A stretch of DNA of 64,000 nucleotides from Mauremys mutica (lineage: Eukaryota; Chordata; Testudines; Geoemydidae): NCBI RefSeq assembly GCF_020497125.1, contig NC_059079.1:52401114-52465113 (forward strand), written 5' to 3'. Position numbers and translations under genes: made by a program. Shown here in pieces: positions 9,603 through 21,148 of this stretch. Position 1 is the stretch's first letter; every line of letters starts with the position of its first letter. The notes under the pieces are model-generated. The model was not told the DNA's origin, ran no database searches, and saw only the letters and a list, made by a program, of their open reading frames with translations.

Positions 9603-10390
9603 CAGGGCTGGATTAACTCTCCTGTGGGCCCGGGGCTATTAGATTATGTGGGTCCCCTGGGGGGTTGGAGTGGGGGAGTGGGATCAGGGCTGGGGATTTC
9701 GGTGTGGGAAGGGGTGCAGCTCCAGCTTGGGGGGGCTCTGGGGTGGGGCTAGGGATGGGACAGGGGGTTGAGGTGCAGCAGGAGGATCAGGGTGCGGGCT
9801 CTGGGTGGGAGTTTGGGTGCAGGGGGGGCTCAGGGATGACATAGGAGGTTGGGGTGCAGGGGGGGTTGTGGGGTCTGGGAGGGAGTTTGGGTGCAGGAGG
9901 TGGCTCCAGGGTGCAGTAGGGGGTGCAGGGTCCAACTGGGAGGCACTTACCTCAGGCAACTCCTGGTCAGCGACACAGCAGGGCTAAGGCAGGATCCCTG
10001 CCAGCATGTCCAGCCCCTAGGCAGAGGGGCCAGGCCACTCTGTGCAGTGCATGCTGCCCGTACCCACAGGCACCACCCCCACCACTCCCATTGGCTGTGG
10101 TATCTGGCCAATGGGAGCTGCAGAGCCAGCACTGGGGGTGGGGGCAGTGCACAGAGATTCCCTGAAGGCCCCTCACCTAAGGGCCATATCGGCGAGCTGG
10201 TGCTCAAAGCTCCAGCCCCAGGAGGGGGTGCTGAGGCTCAGAGACCAGTGTCCAGCCCACGGCATGGAGACTTGCCATGGGCCAGATGAAAAGAAGCAGC
10301 AGGCTGCATCTGGCCTGTGGGCCTACAAGGCCCCCCTTAGCCCGGGGCCCTGGTTGCCGCTCCTAAAGCCCCTGCATTAATCCGGCCTTG
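9603..10390. mobile_element. Non-autonomous hAT transposon, 788 bp, with target-site duplication
   Basis: Starts CAGGGCTGGATTAA and ends TTAATCCGGCCTTG, imperfect inverted termini of hAT type. The exact 8-bp direct repeat GTTAAAGT lies at 9595-9602 and 10391-10398. The left half (about 9640-9930) is G-rich with repeats of the kind gggtgcagg; the right half is GC-rich. There is no transposase, so it relied on one in trans. Open frames on both strands come from skewed composition. Confidence 0.9.
9640..9935 (+). repeat. G-rich minisatellite-like tract inside the hAT element
   Basis: Variants of gggtgcagg and gggagtttgggtgcagg recur with partial higher-order spacing (about 75 bases between two of the longer units). 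At 9729-9767 at least four runs of three or more G lie close together, a G-quadruplex-type motif on the plus strand. Confidence 0.7.
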
Positions 10391-10398
10391 GTTAAAGT

Positions 10399-12740
10399 GC
10401 TGTGTGAAATGTACAAGCCTTGGGAGGGACATCACTTTTTAAACTTTTAACAAAGCATCCAACTTAAGAAATACATTGCATTGTGTTTTTGGCTAATGGA
10501 AGCATTTGTCTGTGATATGCAGAAGGAAATGTTCATATTTGGAAGAAACCTTGACAATCTATATCACATTAGTCAAAGATAGTGTAACTGAGCAATACCT
10601 GTAGCTAATGGTTTATCAGATTACACTACAGAACATTCAGCATGATGTATTGCATCATCATAAAAAGTTACAGATATATTTGCAAAAGCAGATATATCAC
10701 TCATATTTTGAGAATACCTGACCACCCCCAAAAAAATCAAGCTAATAGTAGCACTAATAGGTGCCAGTAGTATTTATAGCCTGTTATTTATACATCTTTA
10801 GCCAGTCTATCAGTAGTTGTTACAATGATTTTTAACATTGCTCATTGCTTTAATTCCAGGTCTTTGTCTGTATCTCAATGTTCATGCTATAATTAAAGCT
10901 AACAGTTGTTTAATACTTGGGATACTGTCACTATAATAGGCAACACTTCAAAGGTGCGAAATTTAACATATGTGCCAATTTCACTGACCCTAATGGGTTT
11001 AAACTTTGTTTTGCTTTTTATAGCAGAGCTTAAAATAGGCAGACAGAGACAATTCTACTGAACAAGTCCGATCAGATTAACATTACAAAATATTTTACTC
11101 ACATTTAAATCTATTTCATTAGAGCAATTGAAAGCTAAACTACAAAAAGATGTGTACTGAGACAGTAAGAGCAGATTTAAAAACAAGAGCTGGGCAAAAA
11201 AAATTGGCCAAGCCTTTTCCTCCCCAAATATTAAAATTCAGGTTGATCAAAGCAATTCATGAATTTGTGGCAAATTCATCAAGTTCTTTTGATCCGTACC
11301 CGCTCCTGAAAGAAAAAAAAAAGAAAAGAAAAAGAAAAGCAGCTTTTAACCCTCCCAAATATATTTTCACAGGTTTAAACAATGTATTGATTCAAAATTA
11401 CTTTACATTTATTTACATTTATTTTTTAAATAAATTAAAAAGCTACAATTATTGAAAGCAGAATATTGTGTCAATTGAAAGATTTTGTTCAACCCCAAAC
11501 TATTTTTCAACATTTCAGCCTACCCCACAACCCCCAAAAATATTTTAAAATGTTGCTTTGGGTCAACACACAATCATTTTTGTCAATTTTTCAATGGGTA
11601 CTGTGACCTGGAAAACAAAGCCAAACTAATTCACACACCTCTTGAAACATTCTCTTCAACTGTGGCATAGGTCATACCTAGACTGGTTTCAAATTAAATC
11701 ATGTTGCATCAGTCTAACTTCTCTATGCTAGAAGACAGCTCCATCAGTGACTAAAATCCTTGTGTAGACAGAGGAAGCAATCTTGGGATAGTTAGAAGCC
11801 AGAGGCCAAGGTGAGAAAGATAATGTGAACAAGCATAATTTCGGGATATCTGAAATAAGTTAACACAAGTTCATTCCTGTAAAAAAATTAATATTTGTGT
11901 ACAGCCAAATAAAGATGTCTCCATTATATTCCAGTGAGTAACAGTGGCACCTTGTGCCTATTTAGGTACAAGGTAGAACACTTTATTCCCTACAGCTTTC
12001 ACAAAAGGATATATCTTCTGTCTACCCTCTCTGCTTCTTCCAAAGCGCCAGTCAGAATTACATAGCTCCTATGTATTTAATTCTATTTTAGTGAGTAAAA
12101 GGCTAAGCAGTTGTCTGAATTTTTAGTCATTAGATTATTATAATTCTAAGATATAATTAAGAACTTTAGAGAATATAAACATATTTGCAAATTGTTAAGG
12201 AAAATAGATTTTCCCCTAGCCTGACGTATGCATTGTTGTTGTTTTTTTAAAGTGTAGAACTGTGCTCTGTTCCTTCCCTTTCTCCTCCCCATCATAAAAT
12301 AGCTTTCTTTCTTGTAATTAGCACATTCTTTTTAACTTGTTTCAAAAATAGAAAAGAGCAGGTTTTCCGTACTTTGACACTGAGAATGTGTTACATGAAT
12401 GGAATTTCACAGACCATGAAATGCTGATATATGCAAATGCTTTGTCTTTTGATTACTTCCAACAAAACTGCTTTTTCTGTACATTGAATAATGCATAGTT
12501 TACAAAAGAAATTCAAAAGGGAGCCAACTTTAATAGCACCAGCACAGACCTTTGAAGCTCCCAGGCAGCATAAGATAACATACCGGGAAGTATAAAACAG
12601 TTATGGCCAGATTTGAAGTCAGCAAGAGCTGCAGGCATATCTAAGGCAGAGTTTGGCCCCCAGCGTAGAATAAAAAATGTACTTAACTGCAGAGGACAAC
12701 CTGACTAATCTTAAACATCAGAGTTTTCATAATAAAATCT
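10399..12740. other. No gene seen; AT-rich, purine run at ~11309-11340
   Basis: About 2.3 kb of low-GC sequence. It contains an A/G-rich stretch at 11309-11340 and an interrupted ccttgtgtagacag near 11758, perhaps a MITE end. No coding support on either strand. Confidence 0.5.
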
Positions 12741-12806
12741 AAGGTCTGATCCAAAAATAAATGGAGAAATTCCCATTGGACCGCAATAGGCTTTGGATCA
12801 GGCCCT
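12741..12806. repeat. Short palindromic interspersed repeat
   Basis: The arms aaggtctgatccaaa and ctttggatcaggcc are inverted around ttcccattgg. The same family appears at 28277-28342, with caaatcccactg and ggactttgggtcaggcc. Confidence 0.6.
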
Positions 12807-13324
12807 AAGGGATGAATCCTGGCTGAGTCTGTGTATTTTCCACTAGCTCCAATACCCTTTTTTTGGGTGAGGGGCAGCAGGGGGAGCAGAAGCCGTCTTC
12901 TCTTTTTTATTTTTACTAGAGACAGTTGCATTAAAACAGGTTCTGTGGGTCTTCAGAGCTTATCAATTCCTAGAGTCTGACTGGCTGCCAACAGTGTATC
13001 TTGAATGGACTGACTATTCCCTAATTCATTCTCTTCTAAGCCCAATGCAAGCTCCCTGAAAAACAAAGAAACCCAACAATGCAGTGTTCCTTTAGAGAAG
13101 CTTCCACAGTTTCAAAGGAGGGATAATCATCAAGAGCTGCTCTTCCTCTTCGCACATGTCTCCAGGCCATTTGCACTGAGGTTGCCTCATTCAATTGCTT
13201 CCACTCAGAAGAGAGAAATGTGTCAGTCTATGGCCTTCGCATACATTTTCAGAATTTTGCCTGCCACCTTCAGTGAGCAACAAGGATTTTCTACTTTCTA
13301 ATTTTATCTAACACCAAAGGTATC
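12807..13324. other. No feature seen
   Basis: Ordinary unique-looking sequence. Confidence 0.5.
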
Positions 13325-13580
13325 ATCTGTTTGGGATGCTTGGGGCGGCCAAGGGGAAGGGGCAGCATGTCGGGCTCTTTGGTGGCAATTCAGCGGCGAG
13401 GCCCTCACTCCCTCTCGGAGTGAAGGACCTGCCGCCGAATTGCTGCCAAAGAAGAAAGCGGCGCGGTGGAGCTGCCGCCAATTGCGATTGCGGGCTGTTT
13501 TTTTTCCCCGCCGCTTGGTGCGGCAAAAACCCTGGAGCCGGCTCGGGCGCTTGCTGCGTTGGTGCCTGGAGCCACCCCTG
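13325..13580. mobile_element. hAT-type GC-rich element, left end unclear
   Basis: The right terminus, ggagccacccctg, is the inverted form of the CAGGGGTGGCTCC start of the complete element at 21516-21773. The GC-rich, CpG-containing body has inverted segments (ggtggcaattcagcggc near 13380 and gccgaattgctgcc near 13432). The left terminus and a TSD were not found. Confidence 0.6.
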
Positions 13581-14037
13581 AATGTAGTTATCTAAAGGGT
13601 ACCCTTTGTGTAAAGAAGTGTTATCTCCCCACCCTTCCTTTCCCAGCTACATAAACGAGCTCAGGGTCATGGCCCCTTCCTTCCTTCCCTGCCAACGGCT
13701 GATTAGGGGCACTTGTGGCTATAATTACCGCAAAGAAATGTATCTTCAAGGTAAAAATGTCTGTATGATATGCTTAATGATGTAAACAGTAAATAGGGGT
13801 GAGTATAATCATATTCAGCTTATAGCTTAATATTCATTATATGGGCATTTGTATTACTAAATAAGAGTTTTGGGGTGTTGTAGTAAATGTAGATATTTAC
13901 ATATTAACTTAGATAAAAGAGTGTGATGTAATTAACTCAGTGCTTATTCAACAATTGGGTCGAGAGGAACAAGTACCACAATAAAAGAAGCCCGTTTACT
14001 CAATCTGCCTCCAGGTCCCCCTGCTCATTCTCTAACA
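13581..14037 (+). mobile_element. Possible LTR fragment with poly(A) signal
   Basis: AATAAA at 13980-13985 is followed about 50 bases later by the end tctaaca, and the stretch between resembles an R-U5 region. The left limit abuts the hAT terminus at 13580. No matching second LTR or duplication. Confidence 0.35.
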
Positions 14038-14450
14038 ATCTGGAATTTCTGACAAAAAAAAATTCCAATGACAACACATTTGTTATCCTGAGAGGACTGT
14101 GATTTATGCTGTACTCTTGGGTTATTCCCATTTCACATAAGTCTTGAGATGTTTATTAATTTGAAAGCCCCTGAGCTAGAAGGCTTAGAAGAAAAGGGGA
14201 AAAGCCAGCTCATTTACATAAATTATAATGTCACTTACCCATAGCTTCATGTACAGTGTTTTGTTGCTTTAACTGGAATGTGTCTATGTTCTGATTGTAT
14301 AAAGGACAGTAAATTATTATTGTAACTCATGAAAGGTCATAGAAATTGTGCTGTAGTTTGCAGCAAGACTGACCACCAGTAGCAGCACAGCGCTGACTTT
14401 ATAGCAGCCTGAGTAGCGGAGTGGCACAGAGCTGACTTTCCAGAACCATC
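14038..14450. other. No feature seen
   Basis: Includes a small imperfect direct repeat (gcacagcgctgacttt and gcacagagctgacttt, near 14385 and 14424). Otherwise unremarkable. Confidence 0.5.
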
Positions 14451-14581
14451 GGTGCTGGAACTAGGGATGCTGGGTGTGTTCCCACATCCCACTGCCTTGA
14501 AGTGGTTTCCATTACATACAGGGTTTACAGTTTGGTTTAATGGCTCTCAACACCTCTACTATAAAAATTATTCCAGCACCT
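14451..14581. mobile_element. Small hAT-like MITE
   Basis: The left end ggtgctggaacta and right end ttattccagcacc are inverted. The body (tacagggtttacagtttggtt, then ggctctcaacacc) matches a turtle MITE I recall. The target-site duplication is unclear. Confidence 0.6.
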
Positions 14582-15082
14582 ATGGTAGCCACACATTGGA
14601 GCAGGATGCAGTGGCGCCAACATCTCTAGACTGGGGCATACAGACTGATAAGAGCCACCTCCTGACATCCCTCGAAACCCACTGAATCTAGTTGTACTTA
14701 TAAATGGAGTTTAGCTGGGTAGTTTGCTTTAGGACTAAGAGCTCTGGACCTCAACCAGACAAACAAGTAGTGCTTCTGGCTCATTTCTTGTGAATAAACA
14801 TATATAGGGTTTATATAAGGTATTTGTGGTTCCACGTTCTCCAAGGACTGAGTACTAATGAGTGGGGAAGACCACATAGAAAAGTGATCAGGGAGAGTAG
14901 ATGTGATTTCCCAGAGCCAGAAAGTAGTCGTCCATCTCTGGGCTGGGGCTTAAGCTACAGCTTTATTTATTTTAGAAGAGGACCCATACACAGATTGAAT
15001 CCAGCCCTTGTTGCTGCCCTTCCCCCTGCCAGAACAACTACAAATTAATTGTTTCATAAGGATTGGTTAGTGAAAAATTAGG
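14582..15082. other. No feature seen
   Basis: A 74-codon plus-strand frame starts at 14824. It is not recognised. Confidence 0.45.
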
Positions 15083-15309
15083 TTAGTTCTCATACTGTTG
15101 ATTGGACAGCATAGAGGCCTTGAACTTCTTTATGCACCTCCATGATGTTCTATCCTGAGCCAAATCTAGTGCATTTAGGAACAGAATACCTCTGAGGGAC
15201 AGCCACCATGTTTTGGTTCTCTTCCACCCTGCTTTCACTGGATCAAAGCCAAAGATGATTTTCACAAGGAAATTGGTAGGCATTTGGACAAGATGACCAT
15301 ACCACCTTA
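15083..15309 (-). pseudogene. LINE ORF2 C-terminal fragment
   Basis: The minus-strand frame gives LRWYGHLVQMP near its start and LAQDRTSWRC about 45 residues later. These correspond to the LRWFGHVxRM and DRxxWR signatures at the carboxyl end of several LINE reverse-transcriptase proteins. It differs from the CR1 C-terminus found elsewhere in the window, so another LINE clade is present. It ends at a stop after QQYEN and is truncated upstream. Clade not determined. Confidence 0.6.
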
Positions 15310-15709
15310 GACCTTTTCTACACTTCTGGGGTCATGTAGGGTACACATAGCTACAAGAAGCACTGAAATATTCTGCTAGGGAGCGGAGAAAGACTCTGGC
15401 AGGGGGAGCTGCCAGAGGTTTCCCCTCTGCCTTACCCCTCCTCCCAGAGCCTCTCACTGCAGCAGAGAAAGACTCCCATATCGGGGAGGCAGCCAGACAC
15501 TACATGGCTAAAAATGGCACCATAGATATGGGAGACATTGCATGGGCATGTAGAGAGCCATGGAGAGCATATAGCCCAAGGGGTCAAGAATGAAAGGCTC
15601 TCTACTGACCTAAGCAGTGCTTCACCATCTACACTGCTATTTGTACCTATGCTAGCTGGGGATACAGTGTCCATAGTCTACACACTGACTCAAGTGTAGA
15701 CTTATCCTA
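15309..15709. mobile_element. hAT-like MITE, ~400 bp
   Basis: The left end agaccttttctacactt and right end aagtgtagacttatccta are inverted. The interior is non-coding and resembles the gtctacact-type families. No clear duplication. Confidence 0.5.
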
Positions 15710-16035
15710 GGAATGGGACCTGTTGAGTTAGAAGATGGATCTCTTGGAGGTGTTGAAGAGAAAGGGGAACATACCTGAATATGTGGTCGTTGTGCTCAGG
15801 AATGATATGGTTTAGGGAAGATGCTATTAAAGAGATTCATCTTATGACAAAATGTTGGCTTCCTCGAGATCCCCTGACCAGCTCAGTTAATGCACTAGTA
15901 AAGGATGTGCATTTTAAACACAATAAAAATTTAATTTATTTTTAATTGTTAGCATCTAGATGCCAGATCACACATTATTGGAAAAAAATATGACCCCTCC
16001 TTCTGTGAAATTGTGGTATAGTAAAATATGGACTG
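15710..16035. other. No feature seen
   Basis: AT-rich spacer before the CR1. Confidence 0.5.
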
Positions 16036-16235
16036 TTCTTAAGAACATCAGAATGGCCATACTGAGTCAGATCAAAGGTCCATCTAGCCCAGTGTCCTGT
16101 CTTCCAACAGTGGCCAATGCCAGGTGCCCCAGAGGGAATGAACAGAACAGATAATCATTAAGTGATCCATCCCCTGTCATCCATTCCCAGCTTCTGGCAA
16201 ACAGAGACCAGGGACACCATCCTTGCCCATCCTGG

Positions 16236-16574
16236 CTAATAGCCATTGATGGACCTATCCTCCATAAATTTCTCTAGTTCTTTTTTGAATCCTGTTATAG
16301 TCTTGGCCTTCACAACATCCTCTGGCAAGGAGTTCCACAGGTTGACTGTGTGTTGTGTGAAGAAATACTTCCTTTTGTTTGTTTTAAACCTGCTGCATAT
16401 TAATTTCATATGGTGGCCCCTAGTTCGTGTGTTATGAGAAGGAGTAAATAATACTTCTTTATTTACTTTCTCCATGCTAGTCATGATTTTATAGACCTCC
16501 ATCATATCCCCCCTTTCTCGTCTCTTTTCCAAGCTGAAAAGTCCCAGTCTTATTAATCTTTCCTCATATTGCAA
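16236..16574 (-). pseudogene. CR1 ORF2 C-terminal region
   Basis: 112 open codons beginning [19 protein letters not shown], with the conserved [11 protein letters not shown] and [18 protein letters not shown] segments found near the end of CR1 RT proteins. Its open state reflects modest age, not function. Confidence 0.85.
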
Positions 16575-16920
16575 CTATTCCAAACCCCTAATCATTTTTG
16601 TTGCCCTTTTCTGAACCTTTTCCAAGTCCAATATATCTTTTTTCAGATATGACCATATTTGCACACAGTATTCAAGATGTAGGCATACCATGGATTTATA
16701 TAGAGGCAATATGATATTTTGTCTTATTATCTATTCCTTTCTTAATGATTGAGTGGATGTTTTCAGAGAACTATCCACAATGACTCCAAGATCTCTTTCT
16801 TGAGTGGTAACAGCTAATTTAGACTCCATCATTTTATAGGTATAGTTGGGATTATGTTTTCCAATGTGCATTATCTTGCATTTATCAACACTGAATTTCA
16901 TCTGCCATTTTTTTGCCCAG

Positions 16921-17175
16921 TCACCTAGTTTTGAGAGATCCTTTTGGATTTCTTTGCAGTTCTGCCTGGGACTTAACTATCCTGAGTAGTTTTCTATCAT
17001 CTGAAAATTTTGCTACCTCACTGTTTACCCCTTTTTCCAGATCATTTATGAATATGTTGAATAGGACTGGGCCCAGTGCAAACCCCTGAGGGACACCACT
17101 ATTTACCTCTCTCCATTCTGAAAACTGACCATTTATTCCTACCCTTTGTTTGCTATCTTTTAAACCAGTTACCAA
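16921..17175 (-). pseudogene. CR1 reverse-transcriptase palm fragment
   Basis: Contains [21 protein letters not shown] and, near the catalytic position, FSDDRKL, where active CR1 has FADD. The frame stops soon after. Confidence 0.85.
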
Positions 17176-17460
17176 TCCATGAGAGAACCTTCCCTTTTAT
17201 CCCATGACCTCTTACTTTGCTTAAGAGCCTTCGGTGAGGGACCTTGTCAAAGGCTTTCTGAAAATCTAAATACATTATATCTACTGGATCGCCTTTGTCC
17301 ACATGCTTTTTGACCCCGTCAGAGAATTCTAGTAGATTGGTGAGGCATGATTTCCCTTTACAAAAACTACATAGATGAACATAATTTGTTGGGGAATAGT
17401 CTATGTGTCTGACAATTTTTGTTCTTCACTATATAGTTTCAACCAGTTTGCTGGGCACTG

Positions 17461-17700
17461 AAGTCTTGTAATAGAAAAGCTGCCCCACTAAGTATATACA
17501 CAAAAGAAGCTCCAAACAAGATGATAGGTCAAAATTTGGTCACTCTTTCCAGCATATTCAGAGGACAATGAATCCTCAGCTGGCAAGCCAGAATTTTTAG
17601 CCCGGTTCTCTGAATACTCTGAGTTAACCTGATGCTGAACAAATAAAGCACAATATAGTATGTTATGTTTTATTGTAACTTTGCCCTAGTAAAAAGTTTC
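17461..17700. other. No feature seen
   Basis: AT-rich spacer between the CR1 and the pentanucleotide repeat. Confidence 0.5.
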
Positions 17701-17754
17701 AAAAAAAAAAAAGAAGAAAAGAAAAGAAAAGAAAAGAAAAGAAAAGAAAAGAAA
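17701..17754 (+). repeat. (AAAAG)n microsatellite
   Basis: An A run leads into about eight consecutive aaaag units. Likely length-polymorphic. Confidence 0.95.
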
Positions 17755-17869
17755 GTGGATCTTGTCATTCAACTTGAATTTGTACCATTTGATGTTTTCA
17801 TTCATTCAGAGATGCTTCCTCTGAATAGTTAGTGAAAGCGACTGGTATATAAAGACATGTTCTCTGGTT

Positions 17870-18095
17870 GGAGGAAACATGATCTAGTGGATGGGGCACT
17901 GGACTGAGAATCAGGAGACCTGGATTCTCTTCCAAGCTCTGCCACTAACATTAGGCAGATTGCTTCACTCCTCAACCCCCCTTTTTCTGCCTTATCTATA
18001 CAGGTTGTAAGCTCTTTGGGGGAGGGAAAGAACTGCCCCTTACTCCATGTTTCAAGCACAATGGGACCCAAATCTGAGTTGAGGTCTGTAAATAA
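17870..18095 (+). mobile_element. MIR-like tRNA-derived SINE
   Basis: A tRNA-like head (gatctagtggatggggcactg as the A-box region, ctggattctcttcc as B-box-like sequence) is followed by the core agctctgccactaac. The 3' part contains ttgtaagctctttgggg and ends caatgggacccaaatctgag. This layout is that of ancient amniote CORE/MIR SINEs; the same tail recurs at 56790-56880 and 60395-60530. Confidence 0.75.
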
Positions 18096-19711
18096 TACAC
18101 TTTAACTCTCTCTGCTGCTCAGCAAAGACAAGAGCAAACATTCTAGCTCATTAGCCATCTCTCATATTTTGGAATAATCTGCAGACATTTTCTATGAGTC
18201 TTTTCAAGCTGGTGTTCTTTGCTCCTCCAGAACCCTTCTTGGTTCCACTTTAATTCATTCCCAATATCTATATCTTTTATTTTAGTTTAAAGAAGTCAGC
18301 AATGTGATTAAATGAGAGCTATTTCCCCTGACACACAAAGATATAGCATTTCCAATGGAAGAAAGTATAGAAATAACACCAGTTGTAAATGTTCTCATTT
18401 GTCAAACTTGCCCCAGCACAAAGGTCCCTCAGAAAAGAAAATACAAGGCGAAACCCAATACCTATTAGCAGAGATAATTGGCAATAGACAGCATTTGTTA
18501 ATTTTTCCACAGAAAATAATTCCATATATTCCATCAACTAGATACTTTGGTGAATTCATGCATATGGTAAAAGTTCACATCCCTCACTCTGCATTATAGA
18601 AACCCTATGAAATTCTGTAAGAACTCAAAGCATACTAGGAACACAGGGTTTGATTAAACCAGTTCATCAAGCGACTGGCAGTGGAGAATATCTGGTGCTT
18701 CAGAGAAAGGCAAAGAGAGAAAAATAACGTACCCCACTAACTGTTCATATCTTCCTGTCAGTAGTGAGGACAACTGCCTCATGCAGAGAATTGTTGCTTC
18801 ACATTCCAAGCTGTCCTGCCCCTATTTCTCCATCTTTGTCCTCATTAGCATTTCCTCATCTTCCTGTCAGCAGCTGGGGAAAAGTTCTCTCCATAACTGA
18901 CATTTCTCACAGCTGAGCCAGCTTAGGGCTGGTTGTGCTGTCTGCCGGCAGGGATGGTTCCTACTCACTTCTTGCCTGTGTTTTGTGGGGGAGTTGTAAA
19001 CACTATTCTTAGGAAGGAAAGTCCCTCATGTCCCTGTTGATTAGTTTGTGGCCTGAAAGGCATGGCTTGCTTACACTTACCTTAGCCTGTGTCTTCTCAA
19101 CACAAATATTATTGATCATGGTACTTTTGAGATGCTTGTTACTGTGCATATATTTCTTCCTTTTTAAAATGACAGCCAGTGCTCTAAAGAATGAGTAGGA
19201 AAACATGAAGACAAAGAACATTTTTAAATTCTAGACCGCTTATTAACTAGACGGCTACATTTTTAGGTGGCTTAAAATGAGCCTCTAAATTTTGCCACCA
19301 TAAAAATATGATTGGTCAGGCAAGTGTTTGAGTGTGCAAAACAGCACATATGCCTGTACTTGAGCACATAAGTGTCCACCTATAAACACCTTCAAACAGG
19401 TATGCACATAGGATGTTGATGTAACGTTGCAGTTGAAAACACTTGTGCATTCATTTTTATTGATGCATAATTTGAGGCTACGACTGTATATTTGGAACTT
19501 ACAATGAGTTCTCTTGTTTTGTTTGGGGTAAGCCAGTGACATTCTATTTTCAAGAAAGTAGGAGTGAGAGGAAGGAGCGAGAGCAAGGGGCAGAGAGATG
19601 GCAGGGAACATATTACAGAGAAGGCATCAGAGAATGATAAGAGTAAGAAGAGGAGGAAGAGTGGCAGAAGTTAGAGCATCAGATACAGAAAAGCATGGAA
19701 ATTACCAATAG
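18096..19711. other. No feature seen
   Basis: About 1.6 kb of ordinary sequence. The 108-codon minus-strand frame at 19285-19611 has no recognisable motifs. Confidence 0.5.
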
Positions 19712-19719
19712 TTCTAAAT

Positions 19720-20030
19720 CAGGGGTAGGCAATCTATGGCACACATACCAAAGGTGGCACGTGAGCTGCTTTTCAGTGGCACTCACACTGCCTGGGTCCT
19801 GACCACCGGTCTGGGGGGCTAAGCATTTTAATTTAAGTTTAAATTAAGCTTCTTAAACATTTTAAAAACCTTATTTACTTTACAAACAACAATAGTTTAG
19901 TTATATATTATAGACTTATAGAAAGAGACCTTCTAAAAATGTTAAAATGTATTACTGGCACGCGAAACCTTAAATTAGAGTGAATAAATGAAGACATGGC
20001 ACACCACTTCTGAAATGTTGCTGACCCCTG
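19720..20030. mobile_element. Non-autonomous hAT element, 311 bp, with perfect target-site duplication
   Basis: Begins CAGGGGTAGGCAA and ends TTGCTGACCCCTG. The exact 8-bp direct repeat TTCTAAAT lies at 19712-19719 and 20031-20038. The GC-richer ends flank an AT-rich core. No transposase. Low divergence from the recalled family suggests a fairly recent burst. Confidence 0.95.
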
Positions 20031-20038
20031 TTCTAAAT

Positions 20039-21148
20039 AGAAAGAAACTAAAGTCTAGAGATGAGTATATCACTAGAAAAGTAATCAAGAAAGAAAACAA
20101 ATACCCTATCTTTTCAAAATCAACGTAGGAAGTAAAAGCCGGGTGGGGTTAGCTGTGATCTGTTAATCCTTTCAGATCACATTTTCATTTTCTTATATTT
20201 GTCTTTGCTGCACTAGTCAAATGTTTACTAAAAATGGCATACCAAAAGGCATTACACAAACACTGGGGGACAGAATCTCCACTGTGAAATAGATTAGGAA
20301 CATTTAGTATAGCAGTTCTGACCATACATTTGTAGGCACCAAAGGCAAAGATCATTACTGAAATGCTAAGACTTACGGTATGTTGAACCATTCTGGTGAT
20401 GACATTTCCATCAGAAGTTTACTAATGTGCTGCACATGACCAGCATGTTTGCCAGTCTCCTAAACTACTTTAATCCACTCTGTACTGACCTTCAGATCCA
20501 ATTAACTTCCAGCTAATGGAATATTATGTTTAAAGGAATTCCTGATATTACTTGAAATTCCCAGATGACACCCTTAGTCAACTACAGTAGAAGAGCCAAA
20601 AAGCAGCATGTGTGAGGCCTAATGTGAGAGCATCATTTAGATCTGCCTCTAATTTAGGCTGCCTATACTTTGGACACAAGTTACATTTCAATTTCCTTGT
20701 TTGGGTGAGTCATGTTCAAGGCACCTCAACTGACTGTACATTTCTTTCTTTGACATGAAGCCCTCTCACAAATCCTAATACAAATGAGTGTTCCTATGAA
20801 AAAATACCAGTTTGACATTGAATAAGAGAGCTACTTTATGTATTGATGGCTGGGGCAGACACCATGGGTTAGTTTCCTCCCCGAGCTGTGGACAAAGCTA
20901 CCTTTGGGACTCCCTAATTCTAGCACTGGGGCGCATGCCTGACCATGGTCTCAGGATTGCTATAAGGTGCAACAGCTTATAATGTCCCTTGCTGGACTGT
21001 TATACTAGCACAGAATAGCCACCAATCAGTGTGCTCTGGCCATGTCTGTTCATCCACTGGCCTGCCCTATCAGTCCCCCGACATAATGGAGTTTTTAGCC
21101 TGCCATATGACTCTCCACTTCTCATGACAGGGTATTCAGCATGGGCTG
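20039..21148. other. No feature seen
   Basis: Unique-looking sequence ahead of the LTR. The part from 20850 is more GC-rich and could be eroded repeat. Confidence 0.5.

Larger units (their letters stand above)
16036..17460 (-). mobile_element. CR1 LINE, 3' 1.4 kb
   Basis: The 3' end lies at 16036 (aagaacatcagaatggcc). Reading the minus strand upward gives the 3' untranslated region, the ORF2 C-terminus (16236-16574) and RT palm sequence (about 16921-17175). It then fades near 17460, a 5' truncation. Stops and indels separate the frames. A segment near 17368-17397 seems inverted relative to other CR1s. CR1 is the main LINE of sauropsids. Confidence 0.9.

Noticed and set aside
9684..10380. Several frames of 80-146 codons on both strands
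   Set aside because: All lie inside the 788-bp hAT with low-complexity G-rich sequence.
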